A DNA stretch of 64,000 bases, from positions 682,001 to 746,000 of the forward strand of contig JAALGY010000062.1 in the NCBI GenBank assembly GCA_032358165.1. The letters run 5' to 3'. Below the pieces are notes generated by a model. That model saw only the letters and a list, made by a program, of their open reading frames with translations. It was not told the DNA's origin and searched no databases. A program made the position numbers and the translations under genes. The stretch is from Diplosphaera chodatii (lineage: Eukaryota; Chlorophyta; Trebouxiophyceae; Prasiolales; Stichococcaceae). This document shows positions 1 to 11,500 of this stretch, in pieces. Numbering within the stretch: the first letter of the stretch is position 1; every line of letters begins with the position of its first letter.

Positions 1-1468
1 ATGTACGTGCGGGAGGTGCAGAAGACGCTGGTGCTACCCAACGTGGAGACAGAAGGCAGCCCCAACCACCAGCGGCTGGTGTCGCTGGTCGAGTCGCACC
101 GCGCCGTCATGGTCATCTTCATGCAGGTGAGCTGCACTCATGGTTTGCCTGTTTAATTTGCTGCTTACCATGGCAAGGGCCAGTGTCTGACTGTGCACAG
201 TCTGAAGCATGCAAGCACTGTGGGAGCTTGTGCGTCAGCATTTCGGCGTGCCGCTGGTTATTCACAGCAGCTGTGTTGGTACTGCAGGAGCACACCAACA
301 CCATCCGGCGCTTCCAGTTCGTCAGCCTGCAGGAGGCGGCTGCGTATGTTGCAAAGGTGCTGCGCTCAACCTTGTGTGCTTTGGGTTGCCTGATGAGATC
401 ATGCCGGGTCTGACATGCAAGTCCTCGCAGGCCCTGCTGATGTGGACCGACTGCTGCGTATACAGGCAGAGAAGCCAGACCAGCGGGGGATGCAGCAGCA
501 GGAGCTGACTGCCGCGCAGCCATCAATGCCGTGGAACCTCATCCTGGAGTCCCTGGAACTCACAGAGCACCAGCGCAAGGTACCTCCTATTTTTCGTCGT
601 CCAGTCCATCTCGCTTTGCTACCTGTCAGCACCTGCCCATGTCTTTCCTCAGTCGTGCTACCTGCTGCGGGGTCCTCGCCGTGGTTGCCGCAAACTGCGA
701 ACGGCCACGAAATTTGCATGCAGAGACGGCTTCTTGTTCCGTGCAGTCGCTGGTGGCGGCGCGCAACATGGTGGTGCAGCGGCTGCGGGCGATCACGGAC
801 GAGCGCAAGCGCCTCATGGCCGCGCTGCACAGCTTCGTGCTGCAGGTCGGTGCCCTGGGTGATGCGCGCAACGCTTTTCGCCTGGAGCATGTGGTACATA
901 GCTGCAGTTGCATGCATGGTTGCACCCGGGACACGAACTGGCAGCAGTGAACACGGGGCGACGGGCTGCAGGCGCCGCAGTCGGGCGGGTTTGTCAGCGC
1001 GGTGGACCACAGCGAGGGGCTGAAGGCCAACCTGGAGGAGGAGGGCGCCCTGCTGCAGGACTTCCACATCGTGTTCACCTGCAAGGTGGGCGCCGCAGGA
1101 GAGGGCATCACCGTACAATGACATCAGCCATTGAGCGTGCCCCTGTCTGTCAAGCGGCGGGTGGCAAGATGGTTGCAACACTGCTGGCGGCCGCTGCGGG
1201 CCCAGATACCAGGAGCTGCGCACCGACGGAGCTGTGCGCTGCGCAGACGCTGACGGCGCTGCAGCAGGCGCGGCTGGAGGTGGGCGCCTTCCCGTGCCTG
1301 CCGGATGCGATGACGGTGTGCGGGCTGCTGGCGGACCAGATGGCGGGCAAGCGCATCGCGGATGTGGCCGGCAAGGCGGCCGCGCGGGAGCAGGGCGGCC
1401 CAGCGCCCGAGGAGCGGGACTCCAAGCACGGCGGCGGCGAGGCCAGCGTCCGCGCCCGCAGCCTGTGA
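1..1468 (+). CDS. 3' part of an uncharacterised helical protein (possibly the C-terminal region of an algal bZIP-type factor)
   Basis: Six exons can be chained: 1-126, 288-356, 466-579, 747-845, 972-1085 and 1247-1468, ending in TGA. Every intron is phase 0 and has GT..AG ends, and the joined frame is open for 247 codons. An ATG sits at position 1, but the gene may start to the left of the window. The protein is mostly charged helix. The stretch over exons 3-4 has the pattern ...LELTEHQRK... followed by ...RLRAITDERKRLM..., which recalls the helical segment after the basic-leucine zipper in some green-algal transcription factors. The tail is low complexity. No catalytic motif is visible. The gene structure is fairly secure; the family suggestion is only a resemblance from memory. 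Confidence 0.5.
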
Positions 1469-2497
1469 GCCCTCGCGCTGCACCTGGTAGCAGCCCAGTG
1501 GTCATGGCGTCGCACGCATGTCCGCGGCAGCGAGCTCAGCGGGCGTGCAGCAGCAAAACCTACGCCCTTGCCGGCAACGGGCGTCTGCAGCTGCACGGTC
1601 TACAATGGCGTGAACAAGTGGCGCCATGCTCCGACACATGCGCGGTAGCGGCAAACTGCGGCTGCAGCACAAGGCGGCACGGGCGCCTGGGCGGGCCTCC
1701 AGTTTACAGAACCCCTAACAGGGGGCCATAGATTCAGAGGAAGACCATGCACACAATGATGGCAGCCACATTTGTGCAGCAGCCCACGACAGGAAGCGAA
1801 GAGGTTTTGCCATTCATTCAGACTGCCATCGCGCAGCCAGTGCCGATCTCGCTGCACAGCTCTCGTGCCTGTGTGTTGGGTTGCTAGCCCGGCTTCTGCA
1901 GCCAATGCAGCGCATCCACAGAGCGACACACGAGCTGCATGAGCGGGCGCTGTACACCTATTACTAATGCTTGGCACTCAGGGTAGGATAGCAGTAGCTT
2001 GTCTGTCGATTCTGCTGCATAGCCGTGCCCGCGGATCACCAGCGCTTTATGGGTCATCAGACCACGGCTGCTTTTGCAAATTGCACACTGGTCTTGTTGA
2101 AGGCTTCCTAGTTGCTTCGGTGGTGAAAGACCAAGAGCAGCAGTGGTAGGCCGCTTGTTAGTTGCTGTGTCCAGCGCATTTGCTGGCAACGCAGCACAGT
2201 GTCATTTGTAAGAGTGCCGGATCCCACGCATGCAAAGCGGTGTTCATCACACAATCAGTCCTGCTCGTCCAGCTGGGGCGCTGCCAGGGTCTACCAACGC
2301 AGTCCTGCAGCACGAAGACAAACAACTCACACTATGCAAGCTGCTGTAGATGGCTCATGTGACACACAATGAGGTTCACGCCACATTCAGCCAACTCGAG
2401 CAGTCCCAAACAACTGCGGGCAAGCTCACCAGAAGCAGGACAACAGCAACCTCGCAGGCCGCCAGACGTGGCAGCTGCCAGCGCCGCGGCAAGGCTG
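1469..2497. other. intergenic region between convergent genes
   Basis: This stretch separates the stop of the left-edge gene from the stop of the minus-strand IMPL2 gene. Short open frames occur on both strands, but none shows splice-supported continuation or a recognisable motif. I see no gene here. Confidence 0.45.
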
Positions 2498-4664
2498 TCA
2501 GGTGTGCTCTTCCCACGCCAGCAGGCGCACGGCCTCGGCGTGCACAGCGGGGTCGCCCGCCGCCAGGACCTCGCCTGCATCAGCAATTAGGGTTCTGGCA
2601 CACATGGGTGCTCGCACTGCAGTGTGATCAGACCAGTGCCTGCGCTTGCATGCGCATCCTTGCATTTCCACCATGCAACTCCGGGGCTTTTATGGTCATC
2701 GTCGCTGTTCACAAGTCAGGATGTCCATGACAGGCTGCGGCGCACCATCCAGCGCGTCCAGCGCATAGCTGTGGGACGGCGTGGTGGTCCACCTGATGGC
2801 CTCCCCCTGCAGCGCGGGCATGTGCCAAACTTGCGTTCAGAGTCAACAACTCGGTGTCGAGCATACCTCCCGAGTCGCCTTGCCCACGATCCTCTCCCTG
2901 GCGCACTGGCAACGCGGCTCGGGCTGTGACAAGCACAAGGCAGACAGCGCAGCCGACCCATGCACGCCCCTCTGTTGGCAGCGGACCCAGAAACCGCACC
3001 CGCCAGTTGGTGATGGCGCCGCCCGCGCCCTGCACGATGGGCACCAGCGCCAGGAAGTCGTACGGCTTCATGTCCGCCTCCACCACCTGCGCGGGAACAG
3101 GCCCGTGCATCAGCAAGCTGGCACAAGAACAGCAAGGATTGCGGAACCATATTGAACCAAGAGGTGACATGATGGAGGGCGGACGCTGCAGATGACGACG
3201 CCAGCCGCCAAGCGGCGGGCTTGCGGCGCTGGTGCACATTGCGCTCACCAGGTCGACGAAGCCGGCAGCAAGCAGCCCGTACGCGTAGCAGTCGCAGCCG
3301 TACAGGTCCAGCTTCGCGGCGTCGCGCACGCGGGCAAAGGCGGCTGCGCTGGCGCCCGCAAACATGTGCGGCGTCGTGGCGTACAGGTACGCTGCGTCGA
3401 TGGCGCCGCACCTGCGCACTTGCACAGGCTCACCTGCGCAGCGCAGCAGCGCAGCAAGGTCCTGGCCAGAGTGGGGAGGTGTGGACAGGTACCCCCTCAC
3501 ACCCCCTCATAACATACTCATGAGGCGATGCCGATGCGCTGCTCTGGCATCTATGCCGAGCGCCAGCGGTGGTGCATGTGGGCGACGTGCACCGTGCTCT
3601 GACACGGGCTGCGGTGTGATGTCCAGACATGCTCTGTGAAGGCGGGAGAAGGGCCACCAGCACAGCCGCCGCGCCCCAAAGACAACCCCCAGCAACTGGG
3701 GCAGGCGTGCGTCTTCGCATACGGGGCCATGCTGTGAACATTGTCCCATGCAATCAGGGGCAGCGCACAGGACTTCCTGCAATGTTGTCGCACCATTCAG
3801 GGTGGTGGGCTGCCCAGCGACGCCCACCCACCGCTCTCGAGCGATGGGCTGATCCAGGATGCCCAGCACGGGCACGCCGTCGTCCAGCAGCGCAATCAGC
3901 GTCCCCCACACCGGCTTCCCTGCAGCACGGCAGCAAGGCACTTGTGCACGTCCATGGCCCCTTGCTGTGACCTGATTGTTCGGGCTACATACCCGCTGTG
4001 AGCAATGTAGCGCCTGGCCCCTGACACAGGTGTCAGCAGCATCGACGGCCCTTGCACACGTGCAGTGCAGGTGGTCGCGGTCACCTGTGATGAAGCTCTT
4101 TGTGCCGTCAATGGGGTCCAGCACCCAGAGGAATCGCGAGTTGCTGCCACCGCCCATGCCGTCTTCTTCGCCTGTACGGAATAGCTGGATGTGCTGGTTG
4201 CATTGGCACCCATAGGCATGTTTGCAGTTGTCTCTTCATGCATGCATGCACGATCACCGGCAGGACGCACCGAAGATGGCATGGTCTGGAACACGCTCTG
4301 CCAGCAGTCGCCCCATGGCCGCCTCAGCCTCGCGGTCTGCCTTGGTGACGGGGCTCTCATCTGCCTTGCTATCGATGATGAGCTTTGACCTGCAGGGCGC
4401 ACGACCCAAGATCCTCAGTGCCCTTAGGATGCAGCCGAATGGCGGTTGGAAGCGTGCCAACATGCTCATCTTTGTACCCCGTCAGGCGAATGGCTGCGCC
4501 ACCGGCCGACAAATGTTGCATTGAATTATGCAGGTCACAGATCACGGTTGACACCTGAAGTAGCTGGTCGTGACGCGCGCGGCAGCCTCAGCAAGCTCGT
4601 GTGCAAGCAACACAAACTCGCTGTAGTCCGACTGCACTTCACTCTGCTCGGTGTTGCTCGCCAT
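2498..4664 (-). CDS. HISN7: Histidinol-phosphatase of the inositol monophosphatase superfamily (IMPL2 type)
   Basis: Plant-type enzyme that removes phosphate from L-histidinol phosphate, the penultimate step of histidine synthesis, expected in the plastid. Exons on the minus strand: 4555-4664, 4271-4389, 4085-4171, 3794-3919, 3249-3411, 3000-3086, 2713-2806, 2498-2574. The metal site DPIDGTKSF spans exon 3. Upstream lie SPVTKADREAE and IFGEEDG, downstream WGTLIALLDDGVPVLGILD, then YATTPHMF, LYGCDCYAYGLLAAGFVDLV and PYDFLALVPIVQGAGG, in the order typical of IMPL2. The ATG at 4664 gives a short N-terminus without a clear transit peptide. Phases join cleanly except between the exons at 3794 and 3411, where a microexon of about 13-16 bases seems to be missing from my model. 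It lies divergent to the glycosyltransferase gene. Confidence 0.85.
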
Positions 4665-5474
4665 GATGGCCGCACTGTGGGTCTGTCTGGCCGACGGTGT
4701 CAACAAGTATCGCCGATCATAAATTTGGCTCGGTGATCTGACTGAGCGCCGCCACTGTTGCCGTGTGTTTACGGAGATCTGAGGTGGTATGTGGCTGCTG
4801 CAACTTCGTGCATGCGTAGCGCAGATATGCTTTGGAACGTGGACGTAATGGCTCAACATCCTCGTCGTCATCACCTGTCTGAAATGCGATGCGGCAATGG
4901 CAGCGGTCATGCACTGCGTCGTGAAGTGCAAGCACGGGCCCAGGCAGTTGCTGCGATGCTCTGCATGACGGCGACGTGGGTGAGCGAAGCAATTACGATA
5001 ACACGGAAGCCGCACAATGACCGAATACCACAGGTCGCACCGTCGCAATGAATAGCTCGGATGCATGTCGAGGAAGCAGGTGATGGAGCATGCAGTGTTG
5101 CAGTCTGCATGAAGCTCAGCGAGACAGCCAACGTTCCATACAGGAGTCCTGTTTGCAGAAAGCGTGTACCGGTGCCGTTGGTAGAACAGCTCGGCATCGT
5201 CCCAAGCAGATTTCCTGCACACCTGTCGCATGCGCCATTCTAGCAAACATCTGGCACGCTGCTAAATACACAAGAGTGAGCACAGAACATCTACTATTCA
5301 AGCCTTGCGAGCTGACAGGCATGCACAGAGCGCCTTTTTTAGGTCAGGCGTGGGAGCTCTGCGCCTGAGCATGCCGGCATGGTCACCGGGTGAGCTGCGA
5401 CAAGATTTATTGCACCAGCTCTTGCGTCCCACAGCAAGTGGCAGACGTGCTGTTCGCGATGTACCGGATGGAGC
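4665..5474. promoter_or_regulatory. divergent intergenic region (IMPL2 / glycosyltransferase)
   Basis: About 810 bases between two divergently transcribed starts; it should hold both promoters and 5' UTRs. No TATA box or other element stands out by eye. The short open frames in it have no support as genes. Confidence 0.4.
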
Positions 5475-7337
5475 ATGCACGGCGAAACGGTCTGCAGCGA
5501 CTCGCTATGCAGGCGGAGTGGCTGGCTGAGGAGTGTGACGCCAAAGCTGCTGCGGCCACTGGCCTTTCTGCTGGTCTTCGCATGGGTTGTGTGGCTGTTC
5601 TGGTCCAAGCCACACACCCAGCAGCGAACCAGCACCACGTTCACAGAGCCCTGCCGGCATGCTGCCTGCCGACAGCTGGAGCGGCAGCAGATTGGCAGAG
5701 CAAAGCGAACCTACATAAGAGGTACAAGCACAGGAGGCAAACGTGGGATGACTGTCAAGCTGGCACTGTGTCATTGCAGGCAGCACGTTGTTGACCGCTT
5801 GCTGTGGGTGGCGCTACATGGTGGACTGTTTTGCCGCTTAACAAGACAAGCTGCCACGTGCCTCTGCAGGCAAGACTGCTGTTCATGTGGCAGCGGTGTC
5901 CAGCGGGGAGGTGCATCCCTACCCGCGTGTCAACAACACAGAGCGCTGGCAAGCACTGCGCGACAGCTGCCCCTACCCCTTTACGATCCTGGGCCAAGGA
6001 GAGGTGTGGACCGGCGACCGCAGCGTGACCAACAACAAGCTCTTCTTCTACATGAAGTGAGCAGATCATGCTGCTACGTTCTGCTCAGGCTATGTGCCTT
6101 CTGGCGCCACAAGTCCTGTTGGCACTGCCGATTGCAGCGTTGAGTCCACAATTCAGGACGCAGCACAGTGCAATGCAGGTGGCTTCAGACGCTGCCAGCA
6201 GAGGATATCGTCATCATCGTTGATGCACACGACGTCCTGTTCTTCCCCTGCCAGCGAGACATCGTGGCCGAGTATCATGCTGCAGGTACGCGTCGGAATC
6301 ACACGATTACTACGAAGTTGCATGAGGCATGCTCATCAGTGATGCATCTTGCTTACCCCCCCCGGTGCAGGTGTCGACATTCTGTTCGGTGCTGACTACA
6401 ATGCCTTCCCAGACGAGTTGCTAGCCCAGTACTACCCAGACAGCCCAAAAGCGAAGCAGCATGGCACACCACAGAGGTGCTGTCCACCTGCCTCACAGGT
6501 TCACAGCCTGATTGACGAAGCCTGCGCAAGTTGACAGTGATGTGTGGAGCGTGAAAAGTACAGCTCCAAACACCAGCGAGCTGGGCTGGCGGTCACTACG
6601 CAGGTACTTAAACTGCGGCGGCATGATAGGGTATGTGGAGGACATCCTGTACTACATCGCGCGACATTTCATCCAGACAGGCCGCGGCCACGAAGCGTTC
6701 AAGGACCAGCGCTTCTGGACAGACATGTTCCTGGCCCAGGTGCCGCGGCACACACCGCGTGTGCTGTCTGGCGCATCAGCATGTGTGCTTAGGAGACTGT
6801 TCAAATGGGTGCAGCATCAAACACAGGCTCTTCGCGCCCGCCTATAGGAGCATTATTGGCAAACGCAGGTACATAAGCGGGGGGCACACCTTGGGGAGGA
6901 ACCAACGCTGGGGCTGGATTACGAGGGCCGAGTCTTTCAGATGTTCCGCGGCGAAGACAAGTGCGTAGCTCTTATTGCTACGCTCATCGAGTCTGCCAGT
7001 GCAACAATCTTCAGCTCCAAGGATGGTAGTACAACATTCTTCAACTCCAAGGATGCTGCTCATCTCATTTTGCCCTCGTGCAAATTTTTCAATATTCCAG
7101 AGGCCCTTGTCAATGGAGGGCGCAATGCCGGAACACGATGGCAATGCAGCACCTCTGATGTGCAGGGGCTGCTGGACCATGGATCTGAAGACCAAAGGCG
7201 TCAGCGCGGCAGAGCACTGTCCGGACCTGTACGATAGTGACGCCTGCATTCTGCATGGACCTGGTTTCAACAAAAAGGTGTTCTGGTTTGAGTTTATACC
7301 TCAGTGGCGCGCAGCCAATGCTACTGAGTTGTACTGA
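5475..7337 (+). CDS. Type II membrane glycosyltransferase of the PLOD/collagen galactosyltransferase type
   Basis: Predicted Golgi or ER lumenal enzyme adding a sugar to protein or glycan; the donor and acceptor cannot be told. Seven exons with phases that close perfectly: 5475-5721, 5870-6056, 6179-6285, 6371-6476, 6604-6739, 6869-6960, 7166-7337, giving 348 residues. Near residues 25-45 there is one hydrophobic segment (LLRPLAFLLVFAWVVWLFW) after basic residues, a signal anchor. Downstream come NNKLFFYMKW, the DxxD-type site VIIVDAHDVLFF, FGADYNAFPD, YLNCGGMIGY, a DQRFWTDMFL segment and LGLDYEGRVFQ. This series matches the glycosyltransferase domain of procollagen lysyl hydroxylases. There is no oxygenase domain. 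The ATG at 5475 is the first in frame before the anchor. An imperfect tandem repeat lies in intron 6. Confidence 0.8.
7002..7061. repeat. imperfect 30-bp tandem duplication inside an intron
   Basis: Two adjacent 30-base units (7002-7031 and 7032-7061) share the core CTCCAAGGATG and differ at a few positions. They lie in the intron between exons 6 and 7 of the glycosyltransferase gene. Confidence 0.7.
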
Positions 7338-7497
7338 AGTAGTGTGCTGAGTGCGGACGTACCTATCAAGTATGCAAGTCGCAACAGCTGCCAACGATGA
7401 CCATGCAACGACAAAGGCGAACACAGAATGAAGGCTTGCTGTTTGATGGAAACCAAATCAATTTCAAAGTTGCGGCTTCTGCTGCCCCTCCCTCTGG

Positions 7498-7686
7498 TCA
7501 TGATAGCCAGTCTCGTGCGTTTGAGCTCGCTTGCGCACTGCCACGCTCGTCGTGCTGCACCTGCGGCTTAGCCTTCGCCTCCCTGACAGCCTTTGTCGCT
7601 GCTTTCCCCACTGCTGATGTCTCAAACTGTTGCTGCCGTGCCGCTGCCTGCACCAGCGCCATCAGGTCAGTTCTCACCTTGGGCAT
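7498..7686 (-). CDS. possible small helical protein or terminal exon, unassigned
   Basis: A minus-strand open frame with an ATG at 7686 and stop at 7498 would encode a charged, alanine- and glutamine-rich helix around RQQQFETSAVGKAATKAV. That composition resembles short helical segments in small eukaryotic adaptor proteins, but I cannot name a family. A GTGAGA donor-like site directly follows the first three codons, so the frame may be one exon of a longer spliced gene reaching toward 8000. It lies downstream of the glycosyltransferase stop, between that gene and GCN2. The call rests only on composition and frame. Confidence 0.25.
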   Translation of the reverse strand: MPKVRTDLMALVQAAARQQQFETSAVGKAATKAVREAKAKPQVQHDERGSAQASSNARDWLS

Positions 7687-8545
7687 CAGATTTCAGTGCA
7701 TGTGCTATATTTGTATTGCATGGTTAGTATGTGGCCAATGACAATAAGGACCCACTGCTTCTGCTGCGCGTGCACGCGCTTCAGCATCTGCTGGCGTGTC
7801 CCTACGTTGTCTGTTCGGCCGCACCGCCTCGACTGGTCGGTCACTGCAAGAGGAAAAGAGGAGGTTCGACAAGCATGACGTTTCCCATACTGCATACTGG
7901 CGACATGTCTACGTCCACAGCAGAGTGGTGGGTTTGGCGCAGAAAGCCCTACATGTATTCTGCGTACTTGCCGGCCTCGTGCTTCAAAAGACCGCAGCAG
8001 TTGCCCATTGAGGCTGATGGCAAGGCCCAAGTGATGCTTGCGGGGCTGTAGCAGTGGCTGTGCAACAAAGATGCACTAGGTCGTGCTGAAGTGGTCACGA
8101 ACAAACTACCGCTGGACTTTCACGCTATCTCTGCGAAAAGTAGGAATTGACAAGGTACGTCAAGCAAGTGGGCGTCAAGTAGTGAGTCTAGTTCACAGGA
8201 ATGCAGATGGATTATGGCAACTCCGCTGCATGTGCACAGCCATGCCGGCACGTGCCGGCTCCGGTACATCTATGTACCATCAAACTTTGTGTCGGAGGGA
8301 GTTGCAGGCATCACATCCAGGTGCGCAGGCACACGGGCGGTGAACATGTGACTGTCGATCACTTGTTTGATCAGCGTTGCCGAACATTGTTGGGCGAGTT
8401 CGTCTGGCAACATCAGGTGGGAAGCGGAGCAGCGGTGGCGTGGTCAATCTGCAGCATTTGTTCAGGACAGCGTTTGAAGTGTCACCTGAGGCTGTAGTCA
8501 GGTCTGAGACGCCAGGCACCCAGGCGGGTTTGATGCCCTGCCGGC
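7687..8545. other. region upstream of GCN2
   Basis: Holds the GCN2 5' region and possibly upstream exons of the small minus-strand frame at 7498-7686. No splice-supported gene could be assembled here. Confidence 0.35.
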
Positions 8546-11500
8546 ATGGGCAGAAAGAAGAAGCAACGGCGCCCTCCCAATGCGGAGGGACATGAGGAAG
8601 CGGCGGAGGAGCTGGCGGCACTGGAGGCCATCTACGGCGATGACATACAGATCGACGATGATCGCCACGGCTTCAGCATCAGGGTGCTGCCTCACCCAGC
8701 GGAGCTGCAGGAGAACCTGGTGTCGGCCATCCTCACTGTCAGGTGCCCATGGCGCCTGAAACTCACACTGATGTCATGAAGCTGGGGTTGTGTTGAGTAA
8801 CTCTCAATCCGTGGCAGTGTGTTGGCATTTAATCATGCTCTTGCGCCAGGGCGTAGTACTTTAGCCCAATCGTATGTCAATGATGCAGGTTGCCGCCCAA
8901 CTACCCATCTGCGGAAGCAAACCTGCGCCTGCGGGACCACGAGGGCCTGGCGGTCAGCGACCAGCGCGCCCTGTCGAAGCAGCTGCACGCGGCTGCGGCA
9001 GCCTTTGCAGCCGACGGCGCTGTCTGCGCCTTCGACCTCATCAACTGCTGCCAGGCGTTTCTGCAGGACCGCAATGTTCACGCGGCCGCGCATCCAGACA
9101 CAGCAGTGGTAAGTATTGCAGATGCAGCACAGTATCGCCTCTCGAAGCACCATCTCCTGCAATGTTCCTCACCGATATCAAATGCAGACTTCCAGTCCTG
9201 TGTCCCCATGCGTTGCTGCAGGCACCATCACTTTGGCACAACATGCAGCAGCGGGAGGAGGATGCAGCGGAAGCTGAAGAGGAGGGCAGCAGCCCCACAT
9301 GGCAGCACGCTGCTGGTCGGGCAGCAGCCCTGGACAGCGGGTTGTTCGGCGTTCACATGCCTGCAGATCAGCTGCGGATCAGCGCCAGTGCATTGCCACA
9401 GGACAGTGCAGCAACTGCGCAGCGGCCTATTGCCAGGGTGTCGGACATTGACAGGCGCCTGGCAGGCGGGAATGTCAGCCAGGCAGCACGGCCAACAGCG
9501 GAAGGCATGGCCGCTGCCTTTCTCACACGCTCGTCAGCCCCGCTGGGGGCGGGTCCAGCGGCTGTCGGTCGACGAAGCAGCGGCGGCGAGATCAGCGGCA
9601 GCCTCGTGCGCTCTGTATTTGATGCTGTGCGGTCGGGCTTCACAGCAGTGGGTCGTGCGCTGCTGCCGCCATCGCTGCAGAAGCTGCTGGACGGTGAGGC
9701 AGCTATAGACAAGCCCTGGCTGCCTTGGCGCATACTGTTGGCCATGCAGCGTGAGGCCTGAGCAGCGCCACCTTCTCGTGCATCGTGCACCCAGCTAGTG
9801 GTCTCGCACATTGCATGCATGCCATATGCAAAACATGCTGCAGCATGCTGCTACAGGGGGAAGTGATGCTGGGAGCGAGGGCTCGCTGTCGTCACAGGAC
9901 AGTGCCGCGGCAGGTGCTGAGCCAGACACCGAGGCGCTGCGGCGGGATGTGCTGACAGGGCACCTACTGGCGCTTGCAACGGAGGACGGTCTACCACGGC
10001 ATGCACTGCCCGCGCTTGCGACCAGCCTGCAGGTCGAAACTAGTACATGCCCAAACATGCTGGTGCCATACGAAGCACGATGGTGGCGTCAATGCATGCC
10101 ACTGTCATGGCCTGAATGCTGGCCATCCAGCAAACTAAGAGTCCCTGGTAAAATTGCAGGCGCAAGGCCTGCTTCCCAAGTGGGTGCAGTGGGCTCTCAC
10201 GCAGCAGCCTGCACTGTTCAAACGTGCCTTCCGTCGACTTTTCGGCCAGGTGACCGTCAGCTGAACTTCAGCGTGCGATGTCATATGCAACCTCACGAGG
10301 ACAGTTTGCACTCCGGGTCTGATGAGTTTCGCAGCGCTCAGCATGCACAGATACCTTTCGCCAGCATCTGAACGCATCACTAGCACGATGCTCTGCTGCA
10401 TGCTTGCATCAGGAAGTGGCAGCGGTGCCGGGCGCTGACCCATCGGTGGCGTGGGCACTAGAGCGTTTCTGGCGGCCAGCAGCCGGCGGCATGGGCCCCC
10501 AACCGCCAATGCCGCTGCCAGTGCTTGGCGCCTCAGCCGCCGGCACCTCGCGCTACCTGTCCGACTTTCAGGTACACCGCACAACACACCAGCTCCAATC
10601 ATGGTGGAGGATAGGCATGGTCTGCACCCAACGCTCTGCCAGAGACCCAAATCACAGCATGGTTTGGCACTGCGGTGCTGTCACATGTCCTTGGCGGTAG
10701 TTGTCACTCCAGTACCTCTTCGTGCTGGACATCTCCGGCCACTCCTGTGTTCCCGCGTACAGGAGGTGGCGGAGCTGGGTAGAGGTGCCTCTGGCGTTGT
10801 GGTGGCGGCCGTCAACCGCCTGGACGGCAGGCAGTACGCCATCAAGCGGATACGGCTGGACGCCAAGACGCCGGCGGGGTTTGCGCGCCTGCTGCGCGAG
10901 GTGTCCACCCTCAGCAGGCTGCAGCATCCCCACGTCGTGCGCTACTTCCAGGTGAGAAAGAGGACTTCGACAACTGTACGATATCATGAAGTTCCATAGT
11001 CAGAGTTCAGTTGCAATGCATCCCTGGCGCAAGCTCTGCAGCCCGCAATCACGGGATCGTCGCGGCGTGGTGCAGGCCTGGTTCGAGACTGTTGACAGCA
11101 GCACCTCGCCAGCACGTCCCGCCACCGGCCGCAACACCAGCATGACCTCGGATGGTTGGCCGGCCAGCAGCTCGGTGCAGACACCGCTTGCCGGCGGCGG
11201 CGGCAGCAGCAGTGCACCATCAGGTGTCTCGTTCATCCGCTCGCGGACGGGCCTGCCGCCTGGCGACCTGCCGCCAGTTGCGGAGGAGTCGCAGGCAGAC
11301 AGCACCGCAACAGGATCCTCAGTGACAACACACGGACTGCAGCCTGACCTGCCCGAGAGGTATGCAGTCCGGGAGGAGGCGGCAGCGACCTCCGGCACGG
11401 AGGCATCAGTATCAGATGGCAGCAGTGCAGGCTTTTGGCAGCGGCCGGGCGAGACCACAGCCAGCACCCTGCCCTCAGAGGCAACAGTGTCCGCAGCGGA

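Noticed and set aside
399..1505. 368-codon minus-strand open frame
   Set aside because: It lies opposite six splice-supported plus-strand exons, is low complexity (Arg/Pro/Ala) as expected for an antisense of GC-rich coding sequence, and has no motif.
2709..3500. single 263-codon minus-strand frame as one gene
   Set aside because: It contains real IMPL2 exons but also reads through introns; the exon model with conserved motifs explains it better.
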